A DNA stretch of 64,000 bases, from NCBI RefSeq assembly GCF_015234355.1, contig NZ_JADGMV010000001.1, positions 558,001 to 622,000 of the forward strand, in the 5' to 3' direction. Numbering within the stretch: position 1 is the first letter of the stretch; every line of letters starts with the position of its first letter. This document shows positions 8,885 to 18,158 of this stretch, in pieces. A program made the translations under genes and the position numbers. The notes under the pieces are model-generated. The model saw only the letters and a program-made list of their open reading frames with translations. It ran no database searches and had not been told where the DNA came from. This DNA comes from Psychrobacter sp. NG25. Its GTDB lineage: Bacteria > Pseudomonadota > Gammaproteobacteria > Pseudomonadales > Moraxellaceae.

Positions 8885-9862
8885 ATGCGTAGTGCTATTC
8901 ATAACAGCTTTGGCAAACCTTCTGACGTATTGAGCGTGGGCGACAGTCCTATGCCGCAGCCTGCTGCCAACGAAGTCCGTATCAAAACCATTCTCTCCCC
9001 TATCCACAACCATGACATGCTGACAGTGAGTGGACAATATGGCTATAAGCCTGAGATGCCAGCCATCGGTGGTAGTGAAGCGCTAGGCATTATCGATGCG
9101 GTAGGCGCTGACGTGACAGACTTTAGTGTTGGTCAGCGTGTGGCGTGTGCCAGTGTGCATGAGACGTGGGCGGAGTATTTTGTCGCCCCTGCCAGCATGG
9201 TATTTAACATGCCTGATAGCATCGAAGACGAGTTGGCTGCCCAGCTGATTGCGATGCCGCTGTCTGCCTTAATGCTATTAGAATTCTTAGAAGTAGATAG
9301 CGGTCAATGGATCATCCACAATGCGGCAAACGGCGCAGTGGGTAAAACCCTTGCCATGCTCGCAGCAGCACGCGGCGTAAATACGATTAACCTCGTACGT
9401 AGTAAAGACGCGATAGAAGAGCTGACCTCACTCGGTATCAAAAACAATGTCGTCACCGCTGATGACGACTGGAAAGACCAAGTCCGCGCCATCATCGGCG
9501 ATGATAAAATCACAGCAGCCGTTGACTCAGTCGGTGGTGAGTCGAGCAATGAGCTGCTATCGCTACTGGGTAGCAAAGGAACGCTAGTCTCATTTGGTAT
9601 CATGTCAGGCAAGCCAATGGCATTAGACGCTGGTAGCTTGATCTTTAAGCAAGCCACGGTAAAAGGATTCTGGGGCAGCAAAACCAGTCAAGAAATGGAT
9701 CTAGACAACAAACAACGCCTGATCACTGAGTTGCTAGAACGCGCATCGAATGGCGATTTAAAGCTACCGATCGAAGCCGTCTATAGTCTGGACGATATCG
9801 CAACCGCAGTGTCTGGAAAAGTACAATCAGGTAAAAAAGGCAAAGTGCTTTTAAAACCTTAA
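8885..9862 (+). CDS. MDR-family zinc-type dehydrogenase, MECR-like enoyl reductase
   Basis: A 325-residue medium-chain dehydrogenase/reductase without an obvious structural-zinc cysteine cluster. The N-terminus (SIHNSFGKPSDVL, then ILSPIHNHDMLTVSGQYGYKPEMPAIGGSEALG at about residues 37-69) resembles the mitochondrial-type trans-2-enoyl-CoA/ACP reductases (MECR/ETR1). The nucleotide-binding AxGxVGxxxA-like segment NAANGAVGKTLAMLAA is at about 143-158, and the segment LVRSKDAIEEL would help select NADP. It likely reduces an enoyl thioester or quinone with NAD(P)H. An AAGGAAATCATC ribosome binding site precedes the ATG. A terminator-like hairpin follows. Confidence 0.82.
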   Translation: MRSAIHNSFGKPSDVLSVGDSPMPQPAANEVRIKTILSPIHNHDMLTVSGQYGYKPEMPAIGGSEALGIIDAVGADVTDFSVGQRVACASVHETWAEYFVAPASMVFNMPDSIEDELAAQLIAMPLSALMLLEFLEVDSGQWIIHNAANGAVGKTLAMLAAARGVNTINLVRSKDAIEELTSLGIKNNVVTADDDWKDQVRAIIGDDKITAAVDSVGGESSNELLSLLGSKGTLVSFGIMSGKPMALDAGSLIFKQATVKGFWGSKTSQEMDLDNKQRLITELLERASNGDLKLPIEAVYSLDDIATAVSGKVQSGKKGKVLLKP

Positions 9863-9925
9863 TTCCTACACTCGCCTCCTAATTTCGTAATAAGGGCAAA
9901 AACCAGCGGTATTAGCAAATATAAG

Positions 9926-9966
9926 AAAGCCCATGTGTATTAGCGATAAGATACGGTGGGCTTTTT
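9926..9966 (+). terminator. Intrinsic terminator after the MECR-like gene
   Basis: The arms AAAGCCCA and TGGGCTTT enclose an internal GTAT/ATAC pairing and end in TTTTT. It separates the two MDR genes, arguing that they are transcribed independently. Confidence 0.7.
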
Positions 9967-10035
9967 AACCATTCTGCTGTAATAGTATCGCTAAGCCAAT
10001 CAGCGTAAATAATAAGATTTAATAAGGATATAACC

Positions 10036-11040
10036 ATGTCAAACGATACAACATTCAAAGCATTAGTCGTTGAAGAAACCAGCGATGGTGAATTCAAAAA
10101 AAGCATTCAAGAACGCAAAGTTAGTGACTTACCAGAGAATGACTTACTCATCGAGGTGCATTATTCATCGTTAAACTTTAAAGATGCGATGTCGGCATCG
10201 GGTAATAAAAGAATCACCAAACAGTATCCGCATACCCCTGGTATCGATGCAGCTGGCATCGTGATTAGCGATAAGTCAGGCACGTTTACCGTAGGGCAAG
10301 AAGTATTGGTATTCGGCTATGATCTCGGTATGGATACAGATGGCGGTCTGGGTCAAATGATCTCAATCCCCGCAGACTGGGCGCTGGCTTGTCCAGAAAC
10401 GCTAACCCTAAAAGAAGCGATGACCTATGGCACGGGCGGCTTAACCGCAGCGCTAAGTGTCCAAAAATTAGAGAAAATGGGCGCAAAACCAAGTGATGGC
10501 CCAGTTGCCGTGACTGGTGCAACGGGCGGCGTCGGTACGATCAGTATCGCTATCTTAAAGCAGCTCGGCTATGAGGTGATTGCATTCTCAGGTAAGCCAG
10601 AGCAAAGCGAGCATCTAAAAGCATTGGGTGCGAGCGAAGTACGTCATCGCGATACCATCAATGAAATCGGTAACAAACCTGTCGGCCGTGAGCTATGGGC
10701 AAACGCCATTGATACCATCGGCGGCGACTACTTACCCAACCTGCTCAAGCAAACCAAATCTGGCGGTGCAGTGACCAGTTGTGGCCTAGCAAGTGGCGCG
10801 GATTTTTCGATGTCGGTGATACCTTTTATCACCCGTGCGGTGTCGCTATTGGGTATCGACTCGGTCTATATTCCGCTGGCTGATAAAGAAGCCATTTGGA
10901 AACGTGTCGCCACCGATATGAAACTGCCCAATCTTGAAAGCTATGGTGAAGAGATTACGCTAGAGCAAACACCAGAATACTTAGATCGCTTTATGTCGAG
11001 CAAAGTGGTTGGGCGTTATGTGGTGAATGTGAAGGGGTAG
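10036..11040 (+). CDS. acuI: Acrylyl-CoA reductase AcuI/YhdH family
   Basis: A 334-residue MDR protein of the AcuI/YhdH group, which reduces acryloyl-CoA to propionyl-CoA with NADPH and so removes a toxic electrophile, for example from DMSP or 3-hydroxypropionate breakdown. Signatures are SSLNFKDAMSASGN (about residues 45-58), YPHTPGIDAAGIV (about 65-77), GLGQMISIPADWALACP, YGTGGLTAALSVQKLE and the nucleotide-binding segment VTGATGGVGTISIAIL near 160. SCGLASGADFSMSVIPFITRAVSLLGIDSV is also typical of the family. The ribosome binding site AAGGATATAACC precedes the ATG. DMSP or acrylate genes are not adjacent, so the source of acrylyl-CoA is unknown. Confidence 0.9.
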   Translation: MSNDTTFKALVVEETSDGEFKKSIQERKVSDLPENDLLIEVHYSSLNFKDAMSASGNKRITKQYPHTPGIDAAGIVISDKSGTFTVGQEVLVFGYDLGMDTDGGLGQMISIPADWALACPETLTLKEAMTYGTGGLTAALSVQKLEKMGAKPSDGPVAVTGATGGVGTISIAILKQLGYEVIAFSGKPEQSEHLKALGASEVRHRDTINEIGNKPVGRELWANAIDTIGGDYLPNLLKQTKSGGAVTSCGLASGADFSMSVIPFITRAVSLLGIDSVYIPLADKEAIWKRVATDMKLPNLESYGEEITLEQTPEYLDRFMSSKVVGRYVVNVKG

Positions 11041-11073
11041 ACTTTTGATTCTATAATTGGATTTTAGATAATG

Positions 11074-11105
11074 GCAGTGCTCTTTTGGGTGCTGCTTTTT
11101 TTGTT
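11074..11105 (+). terminator. Intrinsic terminator after acuI
   Basis: A stem GCAGTGCTC / GGGTGCTGC with some G-T pairs and a TTTT loop is followed by about ten T. Confidence 0.65.
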
Positions 11106-11250
11106 TTATGAAATTAAATTTGCGGTCATTTACGATTATTAAAAAACTGCAAAGTACTCCTGACATCACTCAAAGATAGTATTAGAATGTTCTGAGACAT
11201 ATACTAACCACATCAAATAGAAACAAACTTAGATGAATAAAGGGATATAA

Positions 11251-13008
11251 ATGCCAACACTCAACTGGATTGGTAAAGAAGCCGTAGAAAAGCACCATAA
11301 AGCAGTACCCTTTCGCTTGTTAGAACCCGTAGAAGAGTTATCTTGCGGGGATGCTGATAGCGGCAACCTAATCGTACAAGGTGATAATTTGGATGCTCTA
11401 AAAGCATTATTGCCGCGCTATGCTGGAAAAGTAAAATGTATCTATATCGATCCGCCCTATAATACAGGTATGGATGATAGAGATGAATCTGGTAAGCGTT
11501 CCGGTTGGGTTTATAATGACAACGTGAACAGCCCTGAGATTAAAGCTTGGCTTGGTAAGGTTGTTGGAGCCGAATCAGATGATTTATCTAGGCATGATAA
11601 ATGGCTTTGCATGATGCAGCCAAGACTTGCTCTTCTTAAAAGCTTTCTAAAGGAAGACGGTGTAATTTTTGTCAGTATCGACGAAAACGAATATGGTAAC
11701 TTAAGGATACTTCTTGATGAAATTTTTGGAGTTACTAATCGTGTTGGAACGATTATTTGGAAAAATGCAACCGATAATAATCCTACGAAAATTGCAATAG
11801 AACACGAATACATACTGTGCTACGCAAAAAAAATTACATATCTGCCGAAAGAATGGAAATCTCCAAACTTATCAGCTAAAGAACGGCTTCTAGAATTAAG
11901 TGAAGAGTTAATCTCAAAATACACTGACTCAGAGGAGCTACAAAAAGTATATTCTAAATGGCTAAAGGAACATAAGTTTGAGATGTGGCCATTTCAAGAC
12001 TATAAATTCATTGATTCTGAAGGTATTTATACTGGAATGAGGAGCGTTCACAACCCTGGAAAAGAAGGCTATCGTTACGACGTATTACATCCAGAAACTA
12101 ACAATCCATGTAAACAACCTTTAATGGGTTATAGATTTCCAGAAAGTACTATGAACTCTTTAATTAAAGAAGGCCGTATTATTTTTGGGAATGACGAAAA
12201 TAAACTAGTAGAGCTAAAGGTATATGCTAAGGATTATCGAGCAAAGCTATCTAGTTTTTTTGAGCTTGACGGTAGAAAAGGAACAAATCAACTTAAAGAA
12301 ATATTCCCAGAGAATGTCAGACCATTTGATTTTCCTAAACCAACTGACCTGATAGAAGAACTGATAAGTTTTACTACTTCGAACTCAGATATAATTCTAG
12401 ACTCATTTGCAGGTTCTGGAACTACAGCTCATGCAGTACTAAAAGCCAATAAAGCAGACAATCATAATAGAACTTTTATTTTGACTGAGATGAAAGAAAA
12501 TATAGCTAAGACAATAACTCAACCAAGAATGAAAAGAGTTATTGAAGGTTACACTAAAGGTAACAAAGAGCTTATTTCTGGCTTAGGTGGTGGTTTTCAA
12601 TATTGTCGTTTATCCGAAGAGCCGCTATTCAACGCTGATGGTGCAATACGCTCGGACGTTAGTTTTGAGCAATTAGCTGAATTTGTTTGGTTTATGGAAA
12701 CAGGAACTGGTTTAAATAAATCTGATTTGAAATCTATAGATAAGAAAAACAGTACGCCCTATCTAGGACAATACAAAGATAGAGCAATATTTTTGCTTTA
12801 TAACGACATCCTAAAAGATAAATCTGACGCTGGTGGCAACGTCCTTAATAGTAGAACTCTGGAGCTACTAGAAGAGGCTTTGCCAGACTTTAAAGGACAA
12901 AAAATTGTCTATGGTGCTCGCACACGATTTGATAAAACAAAACTAGCTAGACTTAATATTACTTTTCACCAACTCCCCTATGAATTGGCGGTTAAAACAT
13001 GGTTCTAA
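11251..13008 (+). CDS. mod: Type III restriction-modification DNA methyltransferase (Mod)
   Basis: A 585-residue N6-adenine methyltransferase that both protects host DNA and supplies sequence recognition to the type III complex. Motif order is beta-class: the catalytic DPPYNTG is at about 67-73 and the AdoMet-binding DSFAGSGTTAHAVL comes late, at about residue 385. IVQGDNLDALKALLPRYAGKVKCIYIDPPYN is a textbook Mod N-terminus. Between the two motifs lies a long variable target-recognition region (about 165-370) that is more AT-rich than the ends, as if exchanged. The stop codon overlaps the start of res by 10 bp, so the two are translationally coupled. No phase-variable repeat tract was seen in the 5' end. 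Confidence 0.93.
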   Translation: MPTLNWIGKEAVEKHHKAVPFRLLEPVEELSCGDADSGNLIVQGDNLDALKALLPRYAGKVKCIYIDPPYNTGMDDRDESGKRSGWVYNDNVNSPEIKAWLGKVVGAESDDLSRHDKWLCMMQPRLALLKSFLKEDGVIFVSIDENEYGNLRILLDEIFGVTNRVGTIIWKNATDNNPTKIAIEHEYILCYAKKITYLPKEWKSPNLSAKERLLELSEELISKYTDSEELQKVYSKWLKEHKFEMWPFQDYKFIDSEGIYTGMRSVHNPGKEGYRYDVLHPETNNPCKQPLMGYRFPESTMNSLIKEGRIIFGNDENKLVELKVYAKDYRAKLSSFFELDGRKGTNQLKEIFPENVRPFDFPKPTDLIEELISFTTSNSDIILDSFAGSGTTAHAVLKANKADNHNRTFILTEMKENIAKTITQPRMKRVIEGYTKGNKELISGLGGGFQYCRLSEEPLFNADGAIRSDVSFEQLAEFVWFMETGTGLNKSDLKSIDKKNSTPYLGQYKDRAIFLLYNDILKDKSDAGGNVLNSRTLELLEEALPDFKGQKIVYGARTRFDKTKLARLNITFHQLPYELAVKTWF

Positions 13009-15647
13009 ATAATAAATCACTAAAAAATTACCAGGAAGTTTTACTTGAAGAATACTCAAGTTATCTGTATCGCTGTAGAGAATTAAAAGATCCCGCTACC
13101 GCTTTTGCAGAATCTACTAAATTGGCCACTTCGGGCTTAGCCCAACCCTACTATCCATTACCCGAGATGGATCATGTCCCTTATGTTTGCCTTCGAGTAC
13201 CTACTGGCGGCGGAAAAACTCGTATTGCAGGACAGTCTATAAAATGTGTCAATGATGCATTTTTAGCTACAGAGCACTCGTTAGTGCTTTGGTTAGTGCC
13301 TTCAGATCCTATACGTGAGCAAACATTATATGCGCTCAAAACTGAGGGAGAGCTACTTCATCAAGATATGCGCGACCTATTTGGTGCAGTTAACGTATTA
13401 GATATCAATGAAGCACTGTATATGCAGCCTGCTACGCTGAATACTGGCAATACTATCATTGTTGCTACTATGCAGAGCTTTAAGCGTGATACAGCGGATG
13501 GGCTACGAGTTTATCGTCAGAACGGTGCACTTATGCCACACTTTGAAGGTGCAAGTACCGAACAAAAAGGTGAGCATTCGTTAGTAGACGTTATTCGCTT
13601 GAGAAGACCCTTCGTTATTGTGGACGAAGCACATAATCAAGGCACTCAATTAGCATCTGATACTCTTAAACGCTTTAATCCTAGCTGCATTTTAGAGCTT
13701 ACCGCCACACCAGATAGATCTCATCAGCCCTCTAATGTATTACGTAGCGTTTCTGCCGCTACTCTACAGTCAGAAGATATGTTGAAGCTGCCATTAGAGT
13801 TGGCTATTCATCCAGAATGGCGCGTTTCATTGACAGAAGCAATCGCACGGTTACGCCGACTAGAAAAACATGCTGAACAAGAGAAACAACTCACGGGAGA
13901 AATCATAGACCCAGTAGTTATGCTGATTCAGGCTGAACGGATTGCTAAAGAGAAAGAAACCTTTACGCCAGACAAAGTAAAGAAGCATCTCATTGACGAC
14001 TTTAATATTCCTGAAGAGTCGATAGCTATCGCAACGGGCGCTGTTGATGAATTAACAGGTAAAAGGCTAGGCGACCCTGATTACCCACAATTTATTATTA
14101 CTGTCGATAAACTGCGTGAAGGTTGGGACTGTCCGAATGCATACGTTTTATTTTCTTTTAGAAACACAACTTCTGCTACAGCTGTAGAGCAAGTACTCGG
14201 TCGTATATTACGTATGCCTCATGTTGTACGTAAAAGTGAAGAAGCTCTTAATCGCAGTTATGCTTATGTTGTTTCGAATGAGCTTGCTACTACCGTTCAG
14301 AACTTAAAAGATGGGTTAGTTCAAAGTGGTTTTGAGCGTTTAGAAGCGAAAGACTTAATAGTCGCTCGTGGAGAAGAACATAGTGGAGATTTATTTTCGC
14401 AACCTACCGATTTGATTATTCCTTTACCTGAGCATAATGGATTTTTGTCTCTTCCTGATGAAGACTTAGTTTTAGCGTTACCAAAATCATTACGTGAGAA
14501 AATCGAAATTTCGCCAGAAACATCTACATTGACCGTAAAAGAGGGAGCGACTTCCAAACAAATTCAGCAGATAGCAGAAACCTTTAGACGACCCGAAGTC
14601 GCAAAATCGGTAAAGGAACAACTTAATACTGCACTTGCAATTCAGGCAGCACCACCCACGCAAGAATTAACGCCTGCAGAAAAAGGAGTCTCGGCTAAAA
14701 TACCTTTACTTAGTTATACTCAATTTAGTTTTTTTGATATTTTTGATGAAACTCCATTATTAGATGCTGACTGGGAGATTTCAGATTTTGATTACAAGCT
14801 AACAGATGGTGAATTTTCTCCAGACATAGAGACTATGCGCCGCGCTTCATTAAGTATTTCTCAATTAGAAAAAGTAGAGTGTGATATTTATGATCAAATG
14901 GATAGCCAACTAGCGATTTTTGGTAAAGAGGAAGGCTGGCAAGTAACAGATCTCGTATATTGGCTAGATAGAAATCTATATTTTCCGTATTCAGAACGTG
15001 ATGTAAAAGTTGCTTGGTTGAATGCTGCCGTTTCTTACCTAATGAATGAAAAGAATTTCACATTAGATGAGTTAGCTTACCGTAAGTTTCGTTTACGAGG
15101 TGCATTACAACGGAAAATGGCTGCGGGACTAGTAGAAGTGAAACAGCGTGTTTTTGACGATTTATTTGCTGATGAAGATAAATTCGAAGTTAGAAATGAG
15201 CACGCTATTACTTTTGAACAAGGTCGATATGGCTATGACAGTGTTTATAATGGTTTCATTCCTTTAAAAAAGCATTTCTTTAAACCTATCGGTAATCTAA
15301 AAGATAAAGGAGAGGAGTTTGAGTGTGCCGAGTATATTGCGCATCAAATGCAAGGAGTTGAATGGTGGGTACGAAATGTAGAAAAGAAATCTACGTCTTT
15401 TTGGTTACAGACAGCCTCTGATAAATTTTATCCTGACTTTGTTGTTAAACTTAACAGTGGAGTAATTTTAGCTATTGAATACAAAGGAAAAGATCGCTCT
15501 GTAGAGATTGGTAATCGAGACAGTATAGAGAAAAAGCGTATTGGTGATTTGTGGGCAAAGAGAAGTAATGGAGCTTGTGGTTTTGTATGGGTAGAAAATA
15601 AAAACTGGCAGACATTGAGGGATGCCGCTGTAGAATACGGTTCTTAA
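12999..15647 (+). CDS. res: Type III restriction enzyme helicase-nuclease subunit (Res)
   Basis: An 882-residue SF2 helicase/nuclease that, with Mod, cleaves DNA carrying unmethylated sites. Walker A is VPTGGGKTR at about residues 67-75, the DEAH box is IVDEAHNQG near 208 and motif III-like TATPDRS is near 234. The second RecA domain includes REGWDCPNAYVLFSFR and AVEQVLGRILRMP (motif VI) at about 370-410. The C-terminal nuclease has the PD-(D/E)xK pattern: YPDFVVKL near 811 and AIEYKGKD near 826. Length fits Res proteins (about 880-990). It overlaps mod, and no other gene separates it from a bidirectional terminator further downstream. It appears intact. Confidence 0.93.
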   Translation: MVLNNKSLKNYQEVLLEEYSSYLYRCRELKDPATAFAESTKLATSGLAQPYYPLPEMDHVPYVCLRVPTGGGKTRIAGQSIKCVNDAFLATEHSLVLWLVPSDPIREQTLYALKTEGELLHQDMRDLFGAVNVLDINEALYMQPATLNTGNTIIVATMQSFKRDTADGLRVYRQNGALMPHFEGASTEQKGEHSLVDVIRLRRPFVIVDEAHNQGTQLASDTLKRFNPSCILELTATPDRSHQPSNVLRSVSAATLQSEDMLKLPLELAIHPEWRVSLTEAIARLRRLEKHAEQEKQLTGEIIDPVVMLIQAERIAKEKETFTPDKVKKHLIDDFNIPEESIAIATGAVDELTGKRLGDPDYPQFIITVDKLREGWDCPNAYVLFSFRNTTSATAVEQVLGRILRMPHVVRKSEEALNRSYAYVVSNELATTVQNLKDGLVQSGFERLEAKDLIVARGEEHSGDLFSQPTDLIIPLPEHNGFLSLPDEDLVLALPKSLREKIEISPETSTLTVKEGATSKQIQQIAETFRRPEVAKSVKEQLNTALAIQAAPPTQELTPAEKGVSAKIPLLSYTQFSFFDIFDETPLLDADWEISDFDYKLTDGEFSPDIETMRRASLSISQLEKVECDIYDQMDSQLAIFGKEEGWQVTDLVYWLDRNLYFPYSERDVKVAWLNAAVSYLMNEKNFTLDELAYRKFRLRGALQRKMAAGLVEVKQRVFDDLFADEDKFEVRNEHAITFEQGRYGYDSVYNGFIPLKKHFFKPIGNLKDKGEEFECAEYIAHQMQGVEWWVRNVEKKSTSFWLQTASDKFYPDFVVKLNSGVILAIEYKGKDRSVEIGNRDSIEKKRIGDLWAKRSNGACGFVWVENKNWQTLRDAAVEYGS

Positions 15648-15732
15648 TAAGACGTTTATCATACTAGGTAAGGTATTTTTACAGGTCTCTGAGTTTTGAT
15701 AATCGCTTAATCTACGACTTGTAGAGCTTTTT

Positions 15733-15877
15733 AGCCTTGATTGCAGCGGTTATCCTTGTTTGATCACTAGATTGCAGCGACTTAGCTCGCTGTGGTATCG
15801 CGTAGCAGAAACACAGCGGGCTTTAGTCGCGGCTCTAGTGGGCAGACAAGATAGTAGCGGAAAGCGAGATTAGCTCC
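15733..15877 (-). repeat. Palindromic interspersed repeat family A, copy 1
   Basis: Read on the minus strand it begins GGAGCTAATC and ends GATAACCGCTGCAATCAAGGCT. It shares its outer about 35 bp on each side with the element at 22707-22857, while the middle differs. The arms around CACTAGA...TCTAGTG and CGCTGTG...CACAGCG fold into a long imperfect hairpin. It is non-coding. Confidence 0.65.
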
Positions 15878-15891
15878 AGATATTTTTAGGC

Positions 15892-15926
15892 AAAAAAAGC
15901 ACCCAACTAAGTTGAGTGCTTTTTTA
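15892..15926. terminator. Bidirectional terminator between res and guaA
   Basis: The stem AAAAAAGCACCCAAC / GTTGAGTGCTTTTTT with a TAA loop has an A-run on one side and a T-run on the other. It would stop transcription from both convergent genes. Confidence 0.85.
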
Positions 15927-15938
15927 TTTACGACAAGC

Positions 15939-16034
15939 TGTATATCAATTCAAAAAATCTGAGTAGCGAGGAAAACGAGTGATAGCACTACATCAAGTAG
16001 GCTGAACGAGTTTGACGACGCTAATCAGATTTTT
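15939..16034 (+). repeat. Interspersed repeat family B, copy 1
   Basis: A non-coding element with terminal inverted repeat AAAAATCTGA / TCAGATTTTT. It contains GAGTAGCGAGGAAAACGAGT and GCTGAACGAGTTTGACGACG. The copy at 29566-29664 has the same order of segments with scattered substitutions. Confidence 0.7.
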
Positions 16035-16043
16035 AGTTTGATG

Positions 16044-17639
16044 TTATTCCCACTCAATCGTTGCAGGCGGCTTGCTCGAAACATCATAAGTCACGCGTGA
16101 TACTTCAGCGATTTCATTCATGATACGGTTCGATACGGTCTCGATCAAATCATACGGCAGATGCGCAAAGCGAGCCGTCATAAAGTCTACGGTCTCAACT
16201 GCACGTAGCGCGATTACCCATGCATAGCGGCGGCCATCGCCGACCACGCCGACAGATTTGATTGGTTGGAATACCGCAAATGCTTGTGCCGTCTTGTCAT
16301 ACCAGCCTGAACGCTCAAGCTCTTGCATAAAAATTGCATCTGCCAAACGCAGAATATCAGCATATTCTTTTTTGACTTCACCAAGGATACGCACGCCCAA
16401 ACCTGGACCTGGGAACGGGTGACGATAGATCATTTTTGCTGGTAGGCCCAAGGTAATACCAAGCTTACGCACTTCGTCTTTGAACAAATCGCGTAATGGC
16501 TCAATCAGCTTAAATGCCAAATCGTCTGGCAAACCACCTACATTATGATGGCTCTTAATCACATGCGCTTTGCCTTGATGCGACTTAGCAGATTCGATAA
16601 CGTCTGGATAAATCGTACCCTGTGCCAAGAACTCAACCACTTTACCATCACTCTGCTCGCTCACTTGACGCGCGCTATTAGCGAATACATCGATGAACGT
16701 TTTACCAATGATTTTACGTTTTTTCTCTGGATCAGACTCGCCAGCTAGTGCATTTAAGAATAAGTCTTCTGCATCAACACGGATCACTTGTACGCCCATG
16801 TTTTCTGCAAATATTTGCATCACTTGGTCGCCTTCGTTCAAACGAAGTAAGCCGTTGTCTACAAATACGCAGGTCAGCTGATCGCCAATGGCTTTGTGCA
16901 GTAACGCTGCTACCACTGAGCTATCAACACCGCCTGACAGACCTAGCAATACTTGCTTGTTACCGATTTGCTCTTTTAATTGTGCGATACGCATCTCAGC
17001 GATGTTGTCTGGTGTCCAATCGCCTGCACACTCACATATTTCATGGACGAAACGACCTAGCAACGCCTGACCTTGTAAGGTATGCGTCACTTCTGGATGG
17101 AACTGTAGACCGTAATATTGCTTGTCATCATTGGCCATAATCGCAATCGGACAGCTTGGCGTACTAGCAACGATATCGAAGCCTTTAGGTGCTTCAATCA
17201 CTTTATCGCCATGACTCATCCAGACATTGAGCGTGCCAGCCGCGTCTTCGATACCATCGATCAAGGTAGACGTGCCATTGATGTTGATCGTCGCTGCGCC
17301 AAACTCATGGATATCACTGGCATGAACCTGCCCGCCGAAACGATCTGCCATCGCTTGCATACCGTAGCAAATACCCAATACTGGTACGCCCAAATCGAAT
17401 ACAGCATCGTTGATACGTGGGCTGTTTTCAGCATGCACGCTCTCAGGGCCGCCCGATAGGATGACACCTTTTGCGCCAAAATCGATGATGCGCTGAGCGT
17501 CGATGTCATAAGGGAACATCTCACAAAACACCCCAGAATCGCGCACACGGCGGGCGATTAGCTGGCTATATTGCGAGCCAAAATCGAGGATTAAGATGCG
17601 GTCTTCTTTAATGGTAGGAGTGGCAGCAGTTATGGTCAT
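16044..17639 (-). CDS. guaA: GMP synthase (glutamine-hydrolysing)
   Basis: A 531-residue enzyme that converts XMP to GMP using ATP and glutamine-derived ammonia, the last step of GMP synthesis. The class I glutamine amidotransferase domain comes first: [18 protein letters not shown], then the nucleophile loop VLGICYGMQ (cysteine near residue 93) and FHPEVTHT. The ATP-pyrophosphatase P-loop [15 protein letters not shown] is at about 232-246. The dimerisation/C-terminal domain has [12 protein letters not shown] and ends in KPPATIEWE, the canonical GuaA terminus. Length is normal. guaB is not adjacent, so guaA is transcribed alone. Confidence 0.97.
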   Translation of the reverse strand: MTITAATPTIKEDRILILDFGSQYSQLIARRVRDSGVFCEMFPYDIDAQRIIDFGAKGVILSGGPESVHAENSPRINDAVFDLGVPVLGICYGMQAMADRFGGQVHASDIHEFGAATININGTSTLIDGIEDAAGTLNVWMSHGDKVIEAPKGFDIVASTPSCPIAIMANDDKQYYGLQFHPEVTHTLQGQALLGRFVHEICECAGDWTPDNIAEMRIAQLKEQIGNKQVLLGLSGGVDSSVVAALLHKAIGDQLTCVFVDNGLLRLNEGDQVMQIFAENMGVQVIRVDAEDLFLNALAGESDPEKKRKIIGKTFIDVFANSARQVSEQSDGKVVEFLAQGTIYPDVIESAKSHQGKAHVIKSHHNVGGLPDDLAFKLIEPLRDLFKDEVRKLGITLGLPAKMIYRHPFPGPGLGVRILGEVKKEYADILRLADAIFMQELERSGWYDKTAQAFAVFQPIKSVGVVGDGRRYAWVIALRAVETVDFMTARFAHLPYDLIETVSNRIMNEIAEVSRVTYDVSSKPPATIEWE

Positions 17640-18158
17640 AAATCGATGTCCATCAATAGATAAATTGGTGCCCTATTTTAACAAGTTTACGCCCTCTATT
17701 GGCTATTAGATGTTCGATTATTAACAGTTATGCATAAATATTTGAATTTTTAGAAGGTAAGTGCTCGAAAACAACCCGACCTAAAGTAAATAATAAAGAA
17801 AACCAAAACCAGTTCATTACGGGGGTATTGCAACTAAACAAACAAAACCATGTATTTACCGCTACTATGCTCATAGTGATTATGCTCATAGTGGTTATGG
17901 TCGTAGTGGTTATGCTCATAGAAGGTAGGCTTATATCTACCATGCTGACCATTACCATAAAATATGATACACATAGTAGTAATCAAGATGAAGGCTATCT
18001 AGTGAGTAGTCTTGGAAAATTAATTAGTACTTTAGAATATCCAAACATTATTTGTAGGAAATATATCAACCACGAGAAAAAGGAGTTCTAGTCTTAAAAA
18101 CTGAATAAGTGATAGACAGTAATGTCAAATACAAAGAGCAATATAAAGAGACAATAAA
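17640..18158. other. Intergenic gap between guaA and the BCCT gene
   Basis: About 520 bp with no convincing gene. It holds a 4 x 15-bp tandem repeat (17866-17925). A short open frame crosses it in three readings, but none has a credible start with a ribosome binding site. Confidence 0.5.
17866..17925. repeat. Four 15-bp tandem repeats
   Basis: Units TATGCTCATAGTGAT, TATGCTCATAGTGGT, TATGGTCGTAGTGGT and TATGCTCATAGAAGG follow head to tail. In one plus frame they would encode YAHSD-YAHSG-YGRSG-YAHRR and then stop, but no start codon precedes it in that frame. Confidence 0.75.

Larger units (their letters stand above)
15648..16043. other. Convergent intergenic region rich in repeats
   Basis: The gap between res and guaA holds three things in order. 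First is a roughly 145-bp imperfect palindrome (15733-15877), then a bidirectional terminator (15892-15926), then a roughly 97-bp interspersed repeat (15939-16034). No open frame of interest was seen. Confidence 0.7.

Noticed and set aside
17828..18091. Hydrophobic open frame before the BCCT gene
   Set aside because: Its Val/Met-rich part is only the 15-bp tandem repeat read in one frame, and there is no ribosome binding site.
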